Numbered from the stretch's first letter, positions 9,904-18,075 are shown. The stretch is DNA of 64,000 nucleotides from Lysinibacillus sp. B2A1 (GCA_002973635.1 CP027224.1:1374501-1438500), one strand, 5' to 3'. Program-made: numbers and translations. Notes: generated by a model from the letters alone, not told the origin.

Positions 9904-9926
9904 GTTTTTGGTAGCCTGTTTTTTTA
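9904..9926. other. Right half of the split terminator, with target duplication
   Basis: The GTTTTTG duplicate (9904-9910) and right arm GGTAGCCTGTT (9910-9920) with its T run. It is the partner of the arm at 8191-8201. Confidence 0.75.
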
Positions 9927-9936
9927 TAACTTAATT

Positions 9937-10551
9937 TTAATAAATCTCTCTAGCTAAATACAAGTTCAAGCTTTTATGGAAAATAAAAACACTAATGATA
10001 AGGCTGATAATTGTAGGAACTAAAATCACCAATAAATTGGCTGCTACTAGTGATAAATAGTAATGAATCGGAAAATTAATGATAAAAATAAGGAGAATGG
10101 CAATGATCATCCTAAAATTACGCATCCCCTTCGTCTCTTCTAGATGATGAATATAAAACTGTATACAGATGAGCAAAGAGGCACTGCTAATATAAGCAAA
10201 ATACATGGCAAAATGCTCTGAAAAATTTTCGTTTGCAGCGGATTGTGAAAAATAAGCTGGTGCCATTAGAACAAACAACACTATTACGATACCGTAGCAA
10301 TATAGATAATCAGCCTGAAGCTGTGTTTTTTTAGTTAAAGGGAGACTGTTGACAAACAATTCCCAATTAATTTTATAATCACTCTCATATAGCCCTCCAA
10401 CAATGGAAGCAGAAAAAACAACTGCAAATATACCCATTGAGGGATCATCTAAATAAGGTATATCCATGTAACTGATAATAGCACATATTATAACTACAAA
10501 AAGAATTGACCATTTTTGTACCATTATTCTTTGTAAAAGTAGAGCCTGCAT
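9937..10551 (-). CDS. ABC-2-type transporter permease (second permease of YtrA operon)
   Basis: A 204-residue integral membrane protein with about six hydrophobic segments. An early region reads DYKINWELFVNSLPLTKKTQLQADYLY (here only as landmark near residues 58-84). The 'NSLPLTK' loop is typical of ABC-2 permeases of the YtrC/D and bacitracin-export type. It is the last gene of a four-gene leftward operon (GntR regulator, ATPase, two permeases) and begins 12 bp after the preceding permease with a GAGGAGGG site. Substrate unknown; family relatives handle cell-wall-active peptides or envelope stress. Confidence 0.75.
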   Translation of the reverse strand: MQALLLQRIMVQKWSILFVVIICAIISYMDIPYLDDPSMGIFAVVFSASIVGGLYESDYKINWELFVNSLPLTKKTQLQADYLYCYGIVIVLFVLMAPAYFSQSAANENFSEHFAMYFAYISSASLLICIQFYIHHLEETKGMRNFRMIIAILLIFIINFPIHYYLSLVAANLLVILVPTIISLIISVFIFHKSLNLYLAREIY

Positions 10552-10563
10552 GAACTCCCTCCT

Positions 10564-11199
10564 CTAAAATTCTTTGTGTTTATAAATGGCTGTTGAAATT
10601 AGAGAGGATAGCCAAAGAATTAGAAGGCCAGCAAAAGGTGCTAAAAACATAAACTGCTTTATGTTTGTTAAAATTACTAACAAATCTGATAATTGCTTGT
10701 TGATTAGGCCAAATAAAAAACCTGGGATGAAGCAAATCGCAATAAGCACCATTCTTCCTTTGATGGAACCAAATTTAATGTAGATGGGTAATAATAGTGC
10801 TAGCATACAAAAGGCGAACGTCACAATAAGATTAAATGTTAGAAAAAACTCTGCTGAAGCCCAGTTATTTGGCGTAAAACGATGAATAATCAATATAATC
10901 GGCAGTGCAAAGATAAGCCCGACAATCAAAAGAAAGATACTAAGAATATATTTACTAAGTACGATATCCCCTTTTGAGATAGGTAAAGTATTTGCATATT
11001 TATCCCAGCTGCTTTGTTCATCATAGGTAAGAGCTGTGATTGCTTGGAAAGTCACAATAAATACAACAATTGTTAAGAGAATTGAACCTTCCTGTATAAA
11101 AATTGACATCAGTAGAAAAAAAATCATTACCATGGCCTGTGCCTTCAATTGACGTTGAATTGTCATTAAATCTTTTAATATAAGACCTACCATGTTCAT
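10564..11199 (-). CDS. ABC-2-type transporter permease (first permease of YtrA operon)
   Basis: A 211-residue membrane protein with six predicted hydrophobic segments, starting MNMVGLILKDLMTIQRQLK. It contains the SSWDKYANTLPISKGDIVLSKY region (around residues 60-82) shared by ABC-2 permeases paired with YtrB-like ATPases. Its ATG overlaps the ATPase stop by four bases, so the two are translationally coupled. Together with the 9937-10551 gene it would form the membrane pore of the exporter. Confidence 0.78.
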   Translation of the reverse strand: MNMVGLILKDLMTIQRQLKAQAMVMIFFLLMSIFIQEGSILLTIVVFIVTFQAITALTYDEQSSWDKYANTLPISKGDIVLSKYILSIFLLIVGLIFALPIILIIHRFTPNNWASAEFFLTFNLIVTFAFCMLALLLPIYIKFGSIKGRMVLIAICFIPGFLFGLINKQLSDLLVILTNIKQFMFLAPFAGLLILWLSSLISTAIYKHKEF

Positions 11200-12038
11200 A
11201 CACTACCTTTCACATAAAATAGCATAATATCTTCTATAGAAGGCTTTTCAAGGGAAAATACTTCGTTTACTTCATTCTTTAACACTAATGCCTCTACACC
11301 GAAGGCTCCATTACGTGTTCTTAATATGGCATGCTCTGGTAGTGCACTTACTTCCTCTTTACTGCCTTTAAATATACCGTACTCATAAAGCAGTACATCC
11401 TTACCTTCACTAAATAAAATTTCACCATTATGAATAAAGGTAATATAGTCAGCAATCTTTTCTAAATCACTTGTTATATGGGAAGAAAATAAAATGCTGT
11501 GTGTTTCATCCTGCATAAATGCTAAAAACAAATCGAGAATTTCATCACGGATAATCGGGTCTAGCCCACTCGTTGGTTCATCTAAAATTAATAGCTTTGG
11601 ATGATGTGCCAGTGCTAATGCAATAGACAGCTTCATCCTCATCCCTCGCGATAATTCTTTTACCCTCTTCCTCTCAGGAATTTTAAATTGTACCAATCGC
11701 TCAAAATAATAACTTGAATCCCACGTTTTAAATACTCTTTTCATAAATTTGTCGAGCTGCGTCGCATTCAGCGTTTCAGGAACGTGTAAATCGTCAAAAA
11801 CTACACCAATGTCGTTTTTTATCGATAATTCATGTTCGACAATTTCCTTGCCAAATAGCAAAATTTCGCCATATTCCTTTTTTAATAAATTGAGCATGCA
11901 TTTTATTGTAGTTGACTTGCCAGCACCGTTTTCTCCAACAAAACCCATCACTGTGCCTTGGGGTACGGAAAAGCTTACATCTTTAAGAGAAAATCCTTCA
12001 AAGCTTTTATGTAGATCATGAATTTCAATCGCATTCAT
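11196..12038 (-). CDS. ABC transporter ATP-binding protein, YtrB-like
   Basis: A 280-residue ATPase. Walker A is GENGAGKST (residues 35-43), the signature is LSRGMRMKLSIALAL, and Walker B is LLILDEPTSGLDP; the switch histidine is in LFSSHI. A C-terminal extension of about 60 residues is typical of the YtrB/bacitracin-type subclass. It starts directly after the stop of the GntR-type gene and overlaps the first permease, so it belongs to one transcript. The likely function is export or removal of envelope-active compounds, by analogy with B. subtilis ytrABCDEF. Confidence 0.88.
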   Translation of the reverse strand: MNAIEIHDLHKSFEGFSLKDVSFSVPQGTVMGFVGENGAGKSTTIKCMLNLLKKEYGEILLFGKEIVEHELSIKNDIGVVFDDLHVPETLNATQLDKFMKRVFKTWDSSYYFERLVQFKIPERKRVKELSRGMRMKLSIALALAHHPKLLILDEPTSGLDPIIRDEILDLFLAFMQDETHSILFSSHITSDLEKIADYITFIHNGEILFSEGKDVLLYEYGIFKGSKEEVSALPEHAILRTRNGAFGVEALVLKNEVNEVFSLEKPSIEDIMLFYVKGSV

Positions 12039-12416
12039 TTAGTTACCCTCCTCTAAAATCATTATCAGTAATTCCTGCAGTTCCTCTTTAGTTAGTCCAG
12101 CCGTTTTTGCCGTTTTGACTGCTTTTTGCATATGCTCCTCAACCTGACGTAATAATTCCTCGCGTAGAAAATCTTGATTTCGCTCTGTGACAAAGCTTCC
12201 TTTTCCAGCGACGGTTTCGATAAAGCCATCTCGCTCTAAATCAGCATAAGCACGTTTTGTTGTCATCACACTAATTTTTAAATCCTTTGCAAGCGCACGG
12301 ATAGACGGCAGTGCATCACCAGCCTGTAATTTATTTGCTAATATTGCTTCCTTTAGCTGTATTGTTATTTGCTCATATATGGGTTTATCACTGGCATTGC
12401 TTAAATGGATATGCAC
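12039..12416 (-). CDS. GntR-family transcriptional regulator, YtrA subfamily
   Basis: A 125-residue regulator: an N-terminal winged helix (KPIYEQITIQLKEAI, LPSIRALAKDLKISVMTTKRAY) and a short C-terminal helical tail without an effector domain. That is the YtrA type, usually encoded first in an ABC-exporter operon that it represses. It abuts the ATPase gene. A sigma-A promoter with an overlapping palindrome lies just upstream (12437-12477), which fits autoregulation. Confidence 0.88.
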   Translation of the reverse strand: MHIHLSNASDKPIYEQITIQLKEAILANKLQAGDALPSIRALAKDLKISVMTTKRAYADLERDGFIETVAGKGSFVTERNQDFLREELLRQVEEHMQKAVKTAKTAGLTKEELQELLIMILEEGN

Positions 12417-12436
12417 AAATTTCTCACCTCGTTCAA

Positions 12437-12477
12437 CTGTATATGTACAGTATATACAGCGTGATGATTAAATGCAA
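12437..12477 (-). promoter_or_regulatory. Promoter and likely YtrA-type operator of the ABC operon
   Basis: On the minus strand, TTGCAT (12477-12472) and TATACT (12454-12449) are 17 bp apart. The inverted repeat CTGTATAT-N7-ATATACAG at 12437-12459 overlaps the -10, the classic place for a repressor site. The inner ACTGTA/TACAGT forms a second, overlapping dyad. Confidence 0.65.
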
Positions 12478-12502
12478 CATATTCCTACTTAAGGTAGGGG
12501 GC

Positions 12503-12530
12503 ACGAATTGCAAAAACTCGGCATATATTG
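12503..12530 (+). promoter_or_regulatory. Possible sigma-K-type promoter before ymxH-dpaAB
   Basis: An AC at 12503-12504 lies 17 bp before CATATATTG (12522-12530), resembling the AC / CATANNNTA elements of late mother-cell promoters. dpa genes are sigma-K dependent in B. subtilis. This is a weak match, proposed mainly from context. Confidence 0.3.
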
Positions 12531-12559
12531 AGGTAACGGTTCAAGGAGGGAGATGAGGG

Positions 12560-12823
12560 ATGCTACTATCAGAGATGGTGGATAAGGAGTTAATTCAAGT
12601 TGAGGGTGGCGTACACTTTGGCATACTGGCACATACGGAATGTCTATTAGATGTGCAAACAGGAAAGATACATGGTTTTGAAATTGTCAAAGATAAATTA
12701 CCATTCCAAAAAAAGAAAGTGAAAGTTAGTGAAATGATACCTTGGCATGAAATTATATTAATTGGAGAAGATCGCATTTTATTTAACAAAACAACGACGG
12801 TACAGTCAGAATTTTTACAGTGA
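12560..12823 (+). CDS. ymxH: YlmC/YmxH-family PRC-barrel sporulation protein
   Basis: An 87-residue protein of the YlmC/YmxH family: a PRC-barrel-like beta domain with the landmarks ELIQVEGGVHFGILAHTE and KVSEMIPWHEIILIGEDRIL. In B. subtilis ymxH lies immediately before the dipicolinate synthase genes, as here; dpaA starts 10 bp after this stop. The exact role is unknown. The ATG at 12560 has a GGAGGG site about 9 nt upstream. Confidence 0.85.
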   Translation: MLLSEMVDKELIQVEGGVHFGILAHTECLLDVQTGKIHGFEIVKDKLPFQKKKVKVSEMIPWHEIILIGEDRILFNKTTTVQSEFLQ

Positions 12824-12832
12824 GGTGAGCTT

Positions 12833-13612
12833 TTGGAAAACGAAAAGTGGCTTGTTATCGGTGAGGATTCACGATTAAAGGAATTAGCGACAATGTTAAG
12901 AAGCCCATCAAGAACGGTATTTTATAAAAGAACATCCGTTTGGAATGAAGAATTAAATAAACTAGTATTAGAATTCCAACCAAATAAAATTATTCTTCCT
13001 ATACTTCCATTAAAGATTGAAGTAGAACAACTATATGGAATATCTCAAGTGAAGTTTTATACAGGGCGTTTAACTATGCATTGGAAGCAATTGCTAGAGA
13101 GAAATGAAACAAATTGCTATTTACAGCAGGAGTCTTTTATTTGGCAAAACGCAAGATTAACTGCAGAGGGATTTATCGCCACGTTTTACGGACTCGAGCA
13201 GAAATGTATTTACGGTCAAAACTTTACTATCGCAGGATTTGGGCGCATCGCCAAAATGCTCGCTTCTTTACTTGTCAAGATGGGCGCTAATGTCCATATT
13301 GTAGCGCGTTCGGTTGTACAAGTGAGTGAAGCAAAAGCATATGGTTACAAAGCAACCAATTTAGATGATCGCAAATGGTCTATTAACAATAGTATTTTTA
13401 TCAACACAATTCCAGCTAAGTGGATTACAGAGTCATTTATAGAGCATGTCCCAGCAGTTTTATATGATTTAGCCTCAGAGCCAGGCTGTTTAGATATAGA
13501 TGCTGAACAACTGCAAACGTATGTACTATTACCATCATTACCTGGGAAATACTTTGCACATGATGCTGCAGAAATATTGTGCAAGGCAATAGAGGAGGAA
13601 GAAAATTGCTAA
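12833..13612 (+). CDS. dpaA: Dipicolinate synthase subunit A
   Basis: DpaA (SpoVFA) works with DpaB to make dipicolinic acid from the dihydrodipicolinate pathway in the mother cell; the product fills the spore core. The 259-residue protein has an N-terminal domain, a Rossmann segment with IAGFGRIAKMLASLLVKMGANV (mid-protein, GxGxxA type) and the closing motif YVLLPSLPGKYFAHDAA. It starts with TTG at 12833 behind a GAGGTGAG site. It is about 38 residues shorter than the 297-residue B. subtilis protein, mostly at the N-terminus. dpaB overlaps its end. Confidence 0.92.
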   Translation: MENEKWLVIGEDSRLKELATMLRSPSRTVFYKRTSVWNEELNKLVLEFQPNKIILPILPLKIEVEQLYGISQVKFYTGRLTMHWKQLLERNETNCYLQQESFIWQNARLTAEGFIATFYGLEQKCIYGQNFTIAGFGRIAKMLASLLVKMGANVHIVARSVVQVSEAKAYGYKATNLDDRKWSINNSIFINTIPAKWITESFIEHVPAVLYDLASEPGCLDIDAEQLQTYVLLPSLPGKYFAHDAAEILCKAIEEEENC

Positions 13613-14196
13613 CGGGGAAACGAATTGGTTTAGGTATTACTGCCTCACATTGTACGTATGAGGATGTGATACCTAAAATTCAGAATTTCATCGATGTAGG
13701 CGCAACTGTTATCCCTATTATTACGCATTCTGTTTTACATGCAGCTACACGTTTTGGAACTGGAGAGGAATGGATTGCAAAAATCGAGGCATTGACTGGC
13801 GAAAAAGTTATTACATCTATAAAAGAGGCAGAACCCTTTGGTCCATCCAATCCTTTAGATGCAATGGTCATTGCACCAATGACTGGTAATAGTATTAGTA
13901 AGTTTGCGAATGCTGCAACAGATAGTCCAGTACTGATGGCTGCGAAGGCAACTTTGCGGAATGGCTCTCCTGTAATTTTGGGCATTTCAACAAATGATGC
14001 ACTCGGTTTAAATGGTATCAATATTATGAAGTTGCTTAATGCAAAAAATATTTACTTTATTCCATTTGGGCAGGATTCTCCTCATTCAAAACCTAATTCA
14101 CTTATTGCTGATTTCGATCAAATGGTCCCAACAGTTCATGAAGCAATTACGCAAAAAAAGCAATTACAGCCGCTGTTGATACAATATTTCAAATAA
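13606..14196 (+). CDS. dpaB: Dipicolinate synthase subunit B
   Basis: DpaB (SpoVFB), a flavoprotein-like subunit (Pfam flavoprotein fold) that partners DpaA. The 196-residue product begins LTGKRIGLGITASHCTYEDV and contains the PFGPSNPLDAMVIAPMTGNS and SPVLMAAKATLRNG blocks of this family. I chose the TTG at 13606, which overlaps the dpaA stop and follows GAGGAGGAAG; the open frame reaches 13579 (ATG), but that start lacks a site and adds residues not seen in the family. Coupled translation with dpaA is expected. Confidence 0.92.
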   Translation: MLTGKRIGLGITASHCTYEDVIPKIQNFIDVGATVIPIITHSVLHAATRFGTGEEWIAKIEALTGEKVITSIKEAEPFGPSNPLDAMVIAPMTGNSISKFANAATDSPVLMAAKATLRNGSPVILGISTNDALGLNGINIMKLLNAKNIYFIPFGQDSPHSKPNSLIADFDQMVPTVHEAITQKKQLQPLLIQYFK

Positions 14197-14278
14197 ATCA
14201 CGAATTACACACAATTTTCAGTATTTTTGTGATACAATAGCACACATTATGGAACTTGTATTCAAGGAGAGATGACAG

Positions 14279-15316
14279 ATGACAAAGCAGTTAACAGTTG
14301 CGGTTGTTGGGGCAACAGGGGCAGTAGGAACAAAAATGATGGAGCAGCTAATTAAACGAAATTTTCCGATTGGCGCTATAAAGTTCTTAGCTTCTGCACG
14401 TTCAGCAGGAAAACCAATCGAATTTAATGGTAAGACATATACAATAGAAGAAGCGACACCTGAAGCTTTTGAGGGCGTCAATGTCGCTTTATTCTCTGCT
14501 GGCGGATCGGTATCAGCTGTATTAGCACCTGAAGCTGCAAAACGCGGTGCTGTTGTTATTGATAATACGAGCCATTTTCGCATGGATCCAGAGGTACCAT
14601 TAGTTGTACCTGAAGTAAATAGAGAAGATCTTGCCAAGCATAAAGGGATTATTGCTAATCCAAACTGCTCTACAATCCAAATGGTTGCTGCACTGGAGCC
14701 AATTCGCAATGCATTTGGTCTAACAAAAGTGATTGTTTCGACGTATCAAGCTGTTTCGGGGGCAGGTATTACTGCAATTCAAGAATTAAAGACACAGAGC
14801 GCAAATTGGGAAGCAGGTAAGGATGTAGAAGCAAATATTTTACCTTCTGGTAGTGATAAACGTCATTATCCAATCGCACGTAATGTTATTCCACAAATCG
14901 ATAAATTCACAGATAATGGATTTACATACGAAGAAATGAAAATGATTAATGAAACGAAAAAGATTATGCATGCACCAGAACTAAAAGTAGCTGCAACTTG
15001 CGTTCGGGTGCCAGTCGTTTCAGGACACTCTGAATCTGTTTATATTGAAGTAGAAAACGAAGCAACAGTACAAGAAATCTTCGACGTATTACGCAATGCA
15101 CCAGGCGTTGTTTTACAAGATGATATTACAACACAAACTTACCCAATGCCGATTTATGCAGAAGGGGAGGACGCTACCTTTGTAGGACGTATCCGTCAAG
15201 ATTTAGATAATAATAAAGGATTCCACCTATGGATTGTTTCCGATAATTTATTAAAAGGCGCTGCATTGAACTCTATCCAAATTGCAGAAGCAATGCTTGA
15301 GGATAACTTACTATAA
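14279..15316 (+). CDS. asd: Aspartate-semialdehyde dehydrogenase
   Basis: Asd reduces aspartyl phosphate to aspartate semialdehyde with NADPH. It feeds lysine/diaminopimelate, dipicolinate, threonine and methionine synthesis. The 345-residue protein has the nucleotide loop VGATGAVGT (residues 10-18) and the catalytic cysteine C130 in [10 protein letters not shown]. The conserved substrate-binding histidine is in the [13 protein letters not shown] segment. It lies 82 bp after dpaB with a GGAGAG site. dapA follows after 13 bp; dapG, which lies between asd and dapA in B. subtilis, is missing here. Confidence 0.97.
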   Translation: MTKQLTVAVVGATGAVGTKMMEQLIKRNFPIGAIKFLASARSAGKPIEFNGKTYTIEEATPEAFEGVNVALFSAGGSVSAVLAPEAAKRGAVVIDNTSHFRMDPEVPLVVPEVNREDLAKHKGIIANPNCSTIQMVAALEPIRNAFGLTKVIVSTYQAVSGAGITAIQELKTQSANWEAGKDVEANILPSGSDKRHYPIARNVIPQIDKFTDNGFTYEEMKMINETKKIMHAPELKVAATCVRVPVVSGHSESVYIEVENEATVQEIFDVLRNAPGVVLQDDITTQTYPMPIYAEGEDATFVGRIRQDLDNNKGFHLWIVSDNLLKGAALNSIQIAEAMLEDNLL

Positions 15317-15329
15317 GAGGGGTGTAAGG

Positions 15330-16247
15330 ATGAATTTAGGTCGAATTGGAACGGCTATGATTACGCCGTTTAAAGAGGATGGCACGATAAATTACCCAGA
15401 GTTAGAACGGATTATTAATCACTTAATAGACAACGGTACAGATTGTATTGTTGCATGTGGCACAACCTCTGAAAATCCAACGATGTCCACAGAAGAAAAA
15501 ATTGAAGTTGTACGCTTTACAGTTGAAAAAGCGGCAGGGCGTGTACCTGTTATAGCAGGGACAGGAGATAACGAAACAGCTTATTCCATTGCAATGACAC
15601 ATAAGGCTGAAGAAAATGGTGCAGATGGTATTATGCTTGTAGCTCCGTACTATAATAAGCCAAACCAACGTGGTATCTTCGCACACTTTGAAACCATCGC
15701 AAAAGAAACTAGTCTGCCTGTTATGCTTTATAATGTACCTGGACGTACTGGGATCAATGTTGCTTACGAAACATCTGTTGCGTTAAGTAAAATTCCAAAT
15801 ATCGCTTGGATAAAAGAAGCGAGTGGCAATTTAGATCAAATGGGCGATATTATTGAGAATGTCGACGCAGATGACAATTTCTTAGTATATAGTGGTGATG
15901 ATGGTTTAACACTTCCACTACTAGCAATTGGCGGTGCAGGAATTATTTCAGTTGCTGCCCATGTTGTTGGGAATGATATGCAATTGATGATTAAGGCGTT
16001 TGAAGAAGGAAATCACAAGCTAGCAGCCAAAATTCATCGAGCATTACTGCCACTAGTACGTGCACTATTTGCTCAACCGAATCCTTCACCTGTCAAATAT
16101 GCAATGACAAAATTAGGCTTTGATACACTCAATGTCCGTTTACCAATGATGGAGATGACAGATGAGGAAAAAGCTAATTTTGATCGAATTTGGGATACGT
16201 ATCAAGAAAAAGCGAGAAGCTTTAGAGAAATAAATAGCTATAATTAA
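15330..16247 (+). CDS. dapA: 4-hydroxy-tetrahydrodipicolinate synthase
   Basis: DapA condenses pyruvate with aspartate semialdehyde, the first step of the diaminopimelate and dipicolinate branch. The 305-residue protein is a class I aldolase TIM barrel. It has the GTT motif (residues 44-46), Tyr134 in LYNVPGRTG and the Schiff-base Lys162 in WIKEASG. The frame is open further upstream into asd, but the ATG at 15330 is preceded by AGAGGGGTG and gives the family's normal N-terminus. Placement next to dpaAB ties lysine and spore metabolism together. Confidence 0.97.
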   Translation: MNLGRIGTAMITPFKEDGTINYPELERIINHLIDNGTDCIVACGTTSENPTMSTEEKIEVVRFTVEKAAGRVPVIAGTGDNETAYSIAMTHKAEENGADGIMLVAPYYNKPNQRGIFAHFETIAKETSLPVMLYNVPGRTGINVAYETSVALSKIPNIAWIKEASGNLDQMGDIIENVDADDNFLVYSGDDGLTLPLLAIGGAGIISVAAHVVGNDMQLMIKAFEEGNHKLAAKIHRALLPLVRALFAQPNPSPVKYAMTKLGFDTLNVRLPMMEMTDEEKANFDRIWDTYQEKARSFREINSYN

Positions 16248-16253
16248 GCCTTT

Positions 16254-16292
16254 AAGACTTTAGACAAACTTGAATTTGTCTAAAGTCTTTTT
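16254..16292 (+). terminator. Intrinsic terminator of dapA
   Basis: A perfect 15-bp stem (AAGACTTTAGACAAA / TTTGTCTAAAGTCTT), 6-nt loop, then a T run. Confidence 0.87.
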
Positions 16293-16334
16293 GCTATGTA
16301 AAAGTTGCTCTCTTAATTGTCATCATAGTTGGGA

Positions 16335-16398
16335 GTGCTCGGGTAAGAGGAAAAAGTGCTCGGGTAAGAGAGAAAAGCGCTCAGGTAAAGGCACGGTC
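16335..16398. repeat. Degenerate ~21-bp tandem repeats, left part of array
   Basis: Three contiguous units: GTGCTCGGGTAAGAGGAAAA(A) at 16335-16355, a near copy at 16356-16376, and GCGCTCAGGTAAAGGCACGG from 16377. The array is cut by the IS3-type element and resumes at 17784. The units abut, with no spacers. Confidence 0.8.
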
Positions 16399-16477
16399 TG
16401 AGGTTAGTATAAAAAGTGGACACGGAAAACTGAGAGTAGCTATGATAGAAATAACTATTTTAAAGGACGTGTACCGA

Positions 16478-16771
16478 ATGACTAAAAAAATAACCCAAGA
16501 ATATCGTGATTATGTTGTGAAATTAGTAGTAGAAGAAAATCGAAAAGTAACAGAATTATCGTATGAATTAGGGCTTGGGGAATCTTCTATTCATCGCTGG
16601 GTAAAAAAGTATCGTGATGGAAAAAAGCAAGAAAATGGCGACGTAAAATATATAACCCCTTCGGAGCTAAAGAAGTTAGAAGCAACTTATGAAAAGAAAC
16701 TTCGTGACGTAGAAGAGGAGAATGCCATTCTAAAAAAGGCGATGCACATCTTTGCCAAAAACCCGCAGTAG
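16478..16771 (+). CDS. IS3-family transposase OrfA
   Basis: A 97-residue DNA-binding subunit: N-terminal helix-turn-helix (ITQEYRDYVVKLVVEE, LSYELGLGESSIHRWVKKY) and a C-terminal leucine-zipper-like helix (LEATYEKKLRDVEEENAILKKA). The ATG at 16478 follows AAAGGACG; an earlier in-frame ATG at 16442 lacks a site. The heptamer A-AAA-AAG at 16732-16738 is in the zero frame near its end. A -1 slip there would join it to OrfB and give the active OrfAB transposase, as established for IS150-type elements. Confidence 0.9.
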   Translation: MTKKITQEYRDYVVKLVVEENRKVTELSYELGLGESSIHRWVKKYRDGKKQENGDVKYITPSELKKLEATYEKKLRDVEEENAILKKAMHIFAKNPQ

Positions 16772-17649
16772 TGTTTGAATTTATTGAAGCGCATAAACAG
16801 GAGTTTTCGATTGTAAAGATGTGCCGCGTTTTAAAAGTGTCGACGAGTGGCTATTATAAATGGCTGGCAAAACAGGCAGCACCGATAACAGAAAAAGAAG
16901 AATATAAAATGAAAGTTACACAAAAAATTAAACAATCGTTTCATGAAAGCTATGGTACGTATGGCAGCCCGCGAGTACATAAAGATCTGTTGGAATGGGG
17001 TTATCCTCTTTCACAAAAAACAGTGGCAAACATCATGCGAGGACTGGAACTGTGCGCAACACAGCCGAGAAGCTATGTGACGACAACAGATTCAAATCAT
17101 GACGCACTGGTGTATCCGAATATACTGAAACGCATGTTTTATGTGGAAGAACCAGATCAAGTATGGGTCGCTGATATTACCTATATCCGAACGCTGGAGG
17201 GATGGGTGTATTTAGCGAGTATTATGGATCTGTATTCTCGTAAAATTGTAGCGTGGGAAATGGCCGATCATATGAAAGTAGATTTAGTGTTAATAGCTTT
17301 GAAAAAAGCGTTCTTCATACGCCGACCCAAAAAAGGACTCATTCATCATTCAGACCGTGGGGCGCAATACTGTTCAACGGAATATATCGAACTTTTAAAA
17401 AAGCATGGTTGCCAAATTAGTATGAGTAAAAAAGGTGATCCGTATGACAATGCCTGCATTGAATCGTTTCATGCGACCATAAAAAAAGAAATGATTTATC
17501 GCCAAAAATTCCAAACAAAGAAAGCAGCCTTCAAAGCGATAAATGGTTATATTTCTAATTTTTATAATGAACATAGAAGACATTCGACCCTTGGCTATCG
17601 TTCACCGAACCAATTTGAACGCTTAACGTTTCAGAAACACGCAAGTTAA
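16771..17649 (+). CDS. IS3-family transposase OrfB (DDE integrase domain)
   Basis: A 292-residue rve-type integrase domain. The catalytic residues are in VWVADITY (D), HSDRGAQYCS (D) and DNACIESFHATIKKE (E). An HTH_21 region (ESYGTYGSPRVHKDLL) precedes the core. The open frame starts with GTG overlapping the orfA stop. It is also open back to the A6G slippery site at 16732, so the true product is probably the OrfAB fusion made by -1 frameshifting. Intact, hence possibly mobile. Confidence 0.92.
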   Translation: MFEFIEAHKQEFSIVKMCRVLKVSTSGYYKWLAKQAAPITEKEEYKMKVTQKIKQSFHESYGTYGSPRVHKDLLEWGYPLSQKTVANIMRGLELCATQPRSYVTTTDSNHDALVYPNILKRMFYVEEPDQVWVADITYIRTLEGWVYLASIMDLYSRKIVAWEMADHMKVDLVLIALKKAFFIRRPKKGLIHHSDRGAQYCSTEYIELLKKHGCQISMSKKGDPYDNACIESFHATIKKEMIYRQKFQTKKAAFKAINGYISNFYNEHRRHSTLGYRSPNQFERLTFQKHAS

Positions 17650-17669
17650 TCTCAAAACCGTTTCAAGCG

Positions 17670-17712
17670 ATGGAAATCAATTGTTCAAGCTCTTTGAACA
17701 ATTGACTTCCAT
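17670..17712 (+). terminator. Long hairpin after orfB, inside the IS
   Basis: Arms 17670-17688 and 17694-17712 pair over 19 bp with a single mismatch. There is no clear T run directly after, so it may be a transcription or recombination structure rather than a terminator. Confidence 0.4.
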
Positions 17713-17783
17713 TGCCCACCAAACGCAGTGCGGTAGCTTTGAAGCTCTCACTTTTTTATGTCCACTTTCTTGACAGAAGACCA

Positions 17784-17870
17784 GGTCCGCTCAGGTGAGG
17801 GAGAAAATTGCTCAGACAACGACAATATCCGCTCAGACACGGGCATTATCCGCTCAGGTAGGAAGAAAAA
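17784..17870. repeat. Degenerate ~21-bp tandem repeats, right part of array
   Basis: Four further units begin at about 17786, 17808, 17828 and 17849 (TCCGCTCAGGTGAGGGAGAA, TTGCTCAGACAACGACAATA, TCCGCTCAGACACGGGCATT, TCCGCTCAGGTAGGAAGAAA). They continue the array left of the IS. Confidence 0.8.
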
Positions 17871-18075
17871 ACCCCCCAGTAGCACTGGAAAAAACGAAAA
17901 TTGGAAACAAAACTGCTATAGATAGTCCCTCTAACCAACTTGAAATAATTTTCATTACTATAAGTCCAAACTTTTGACCTTCCTCAATGCTAAGTCTCTA
18001 CCTTTCTTTCCATCTAATAGCAACAGGGATTCATACTAATTTTTTTGTTTCCATCATGAAACATGTATTTTTAAT

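Larger units (their letters stand above)
16399..17783 (+). mobile_element. IS3-family (IS150-type) insertion sequence, complete
   Basis: A 1385-bp element beginning TGAGGTTAG and ending GAAGACCA, flanked by a 4-bp direct repeat GGTC (16395-16398 and 17784-17787). The subterminal regions are imperfect inverted repeats sharing AAAGTGGACA and GTGAGAG/CTGAGAG blocks. It carries orfA and orfB with a frameshift signal. It interrupts the ~21-bp repeat array. Confidence 0.9.

Noticed and set aside
12311..12556. 81-codon frame on the plus strand over the YtrA-like gene and its promoter
   Set aside because: It overlaps a well-supported gene antisense, and it has no ribosome binding site.
16335..17870. 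CRISPR-like array
   Set aside because: Units of ~21 bp abut without unique spacers, differ among themselves and have no cas genes nearby.
17871..18075. Membrane-protein-like frame on the minus strand (FGLIVMKIISSWLEGLSIAV)
   Set aside because: It is about 48 codons without a start or ribosome binding site and is bounded by stops; chance hydrophobicity in AT-rich DNA is sufficient.
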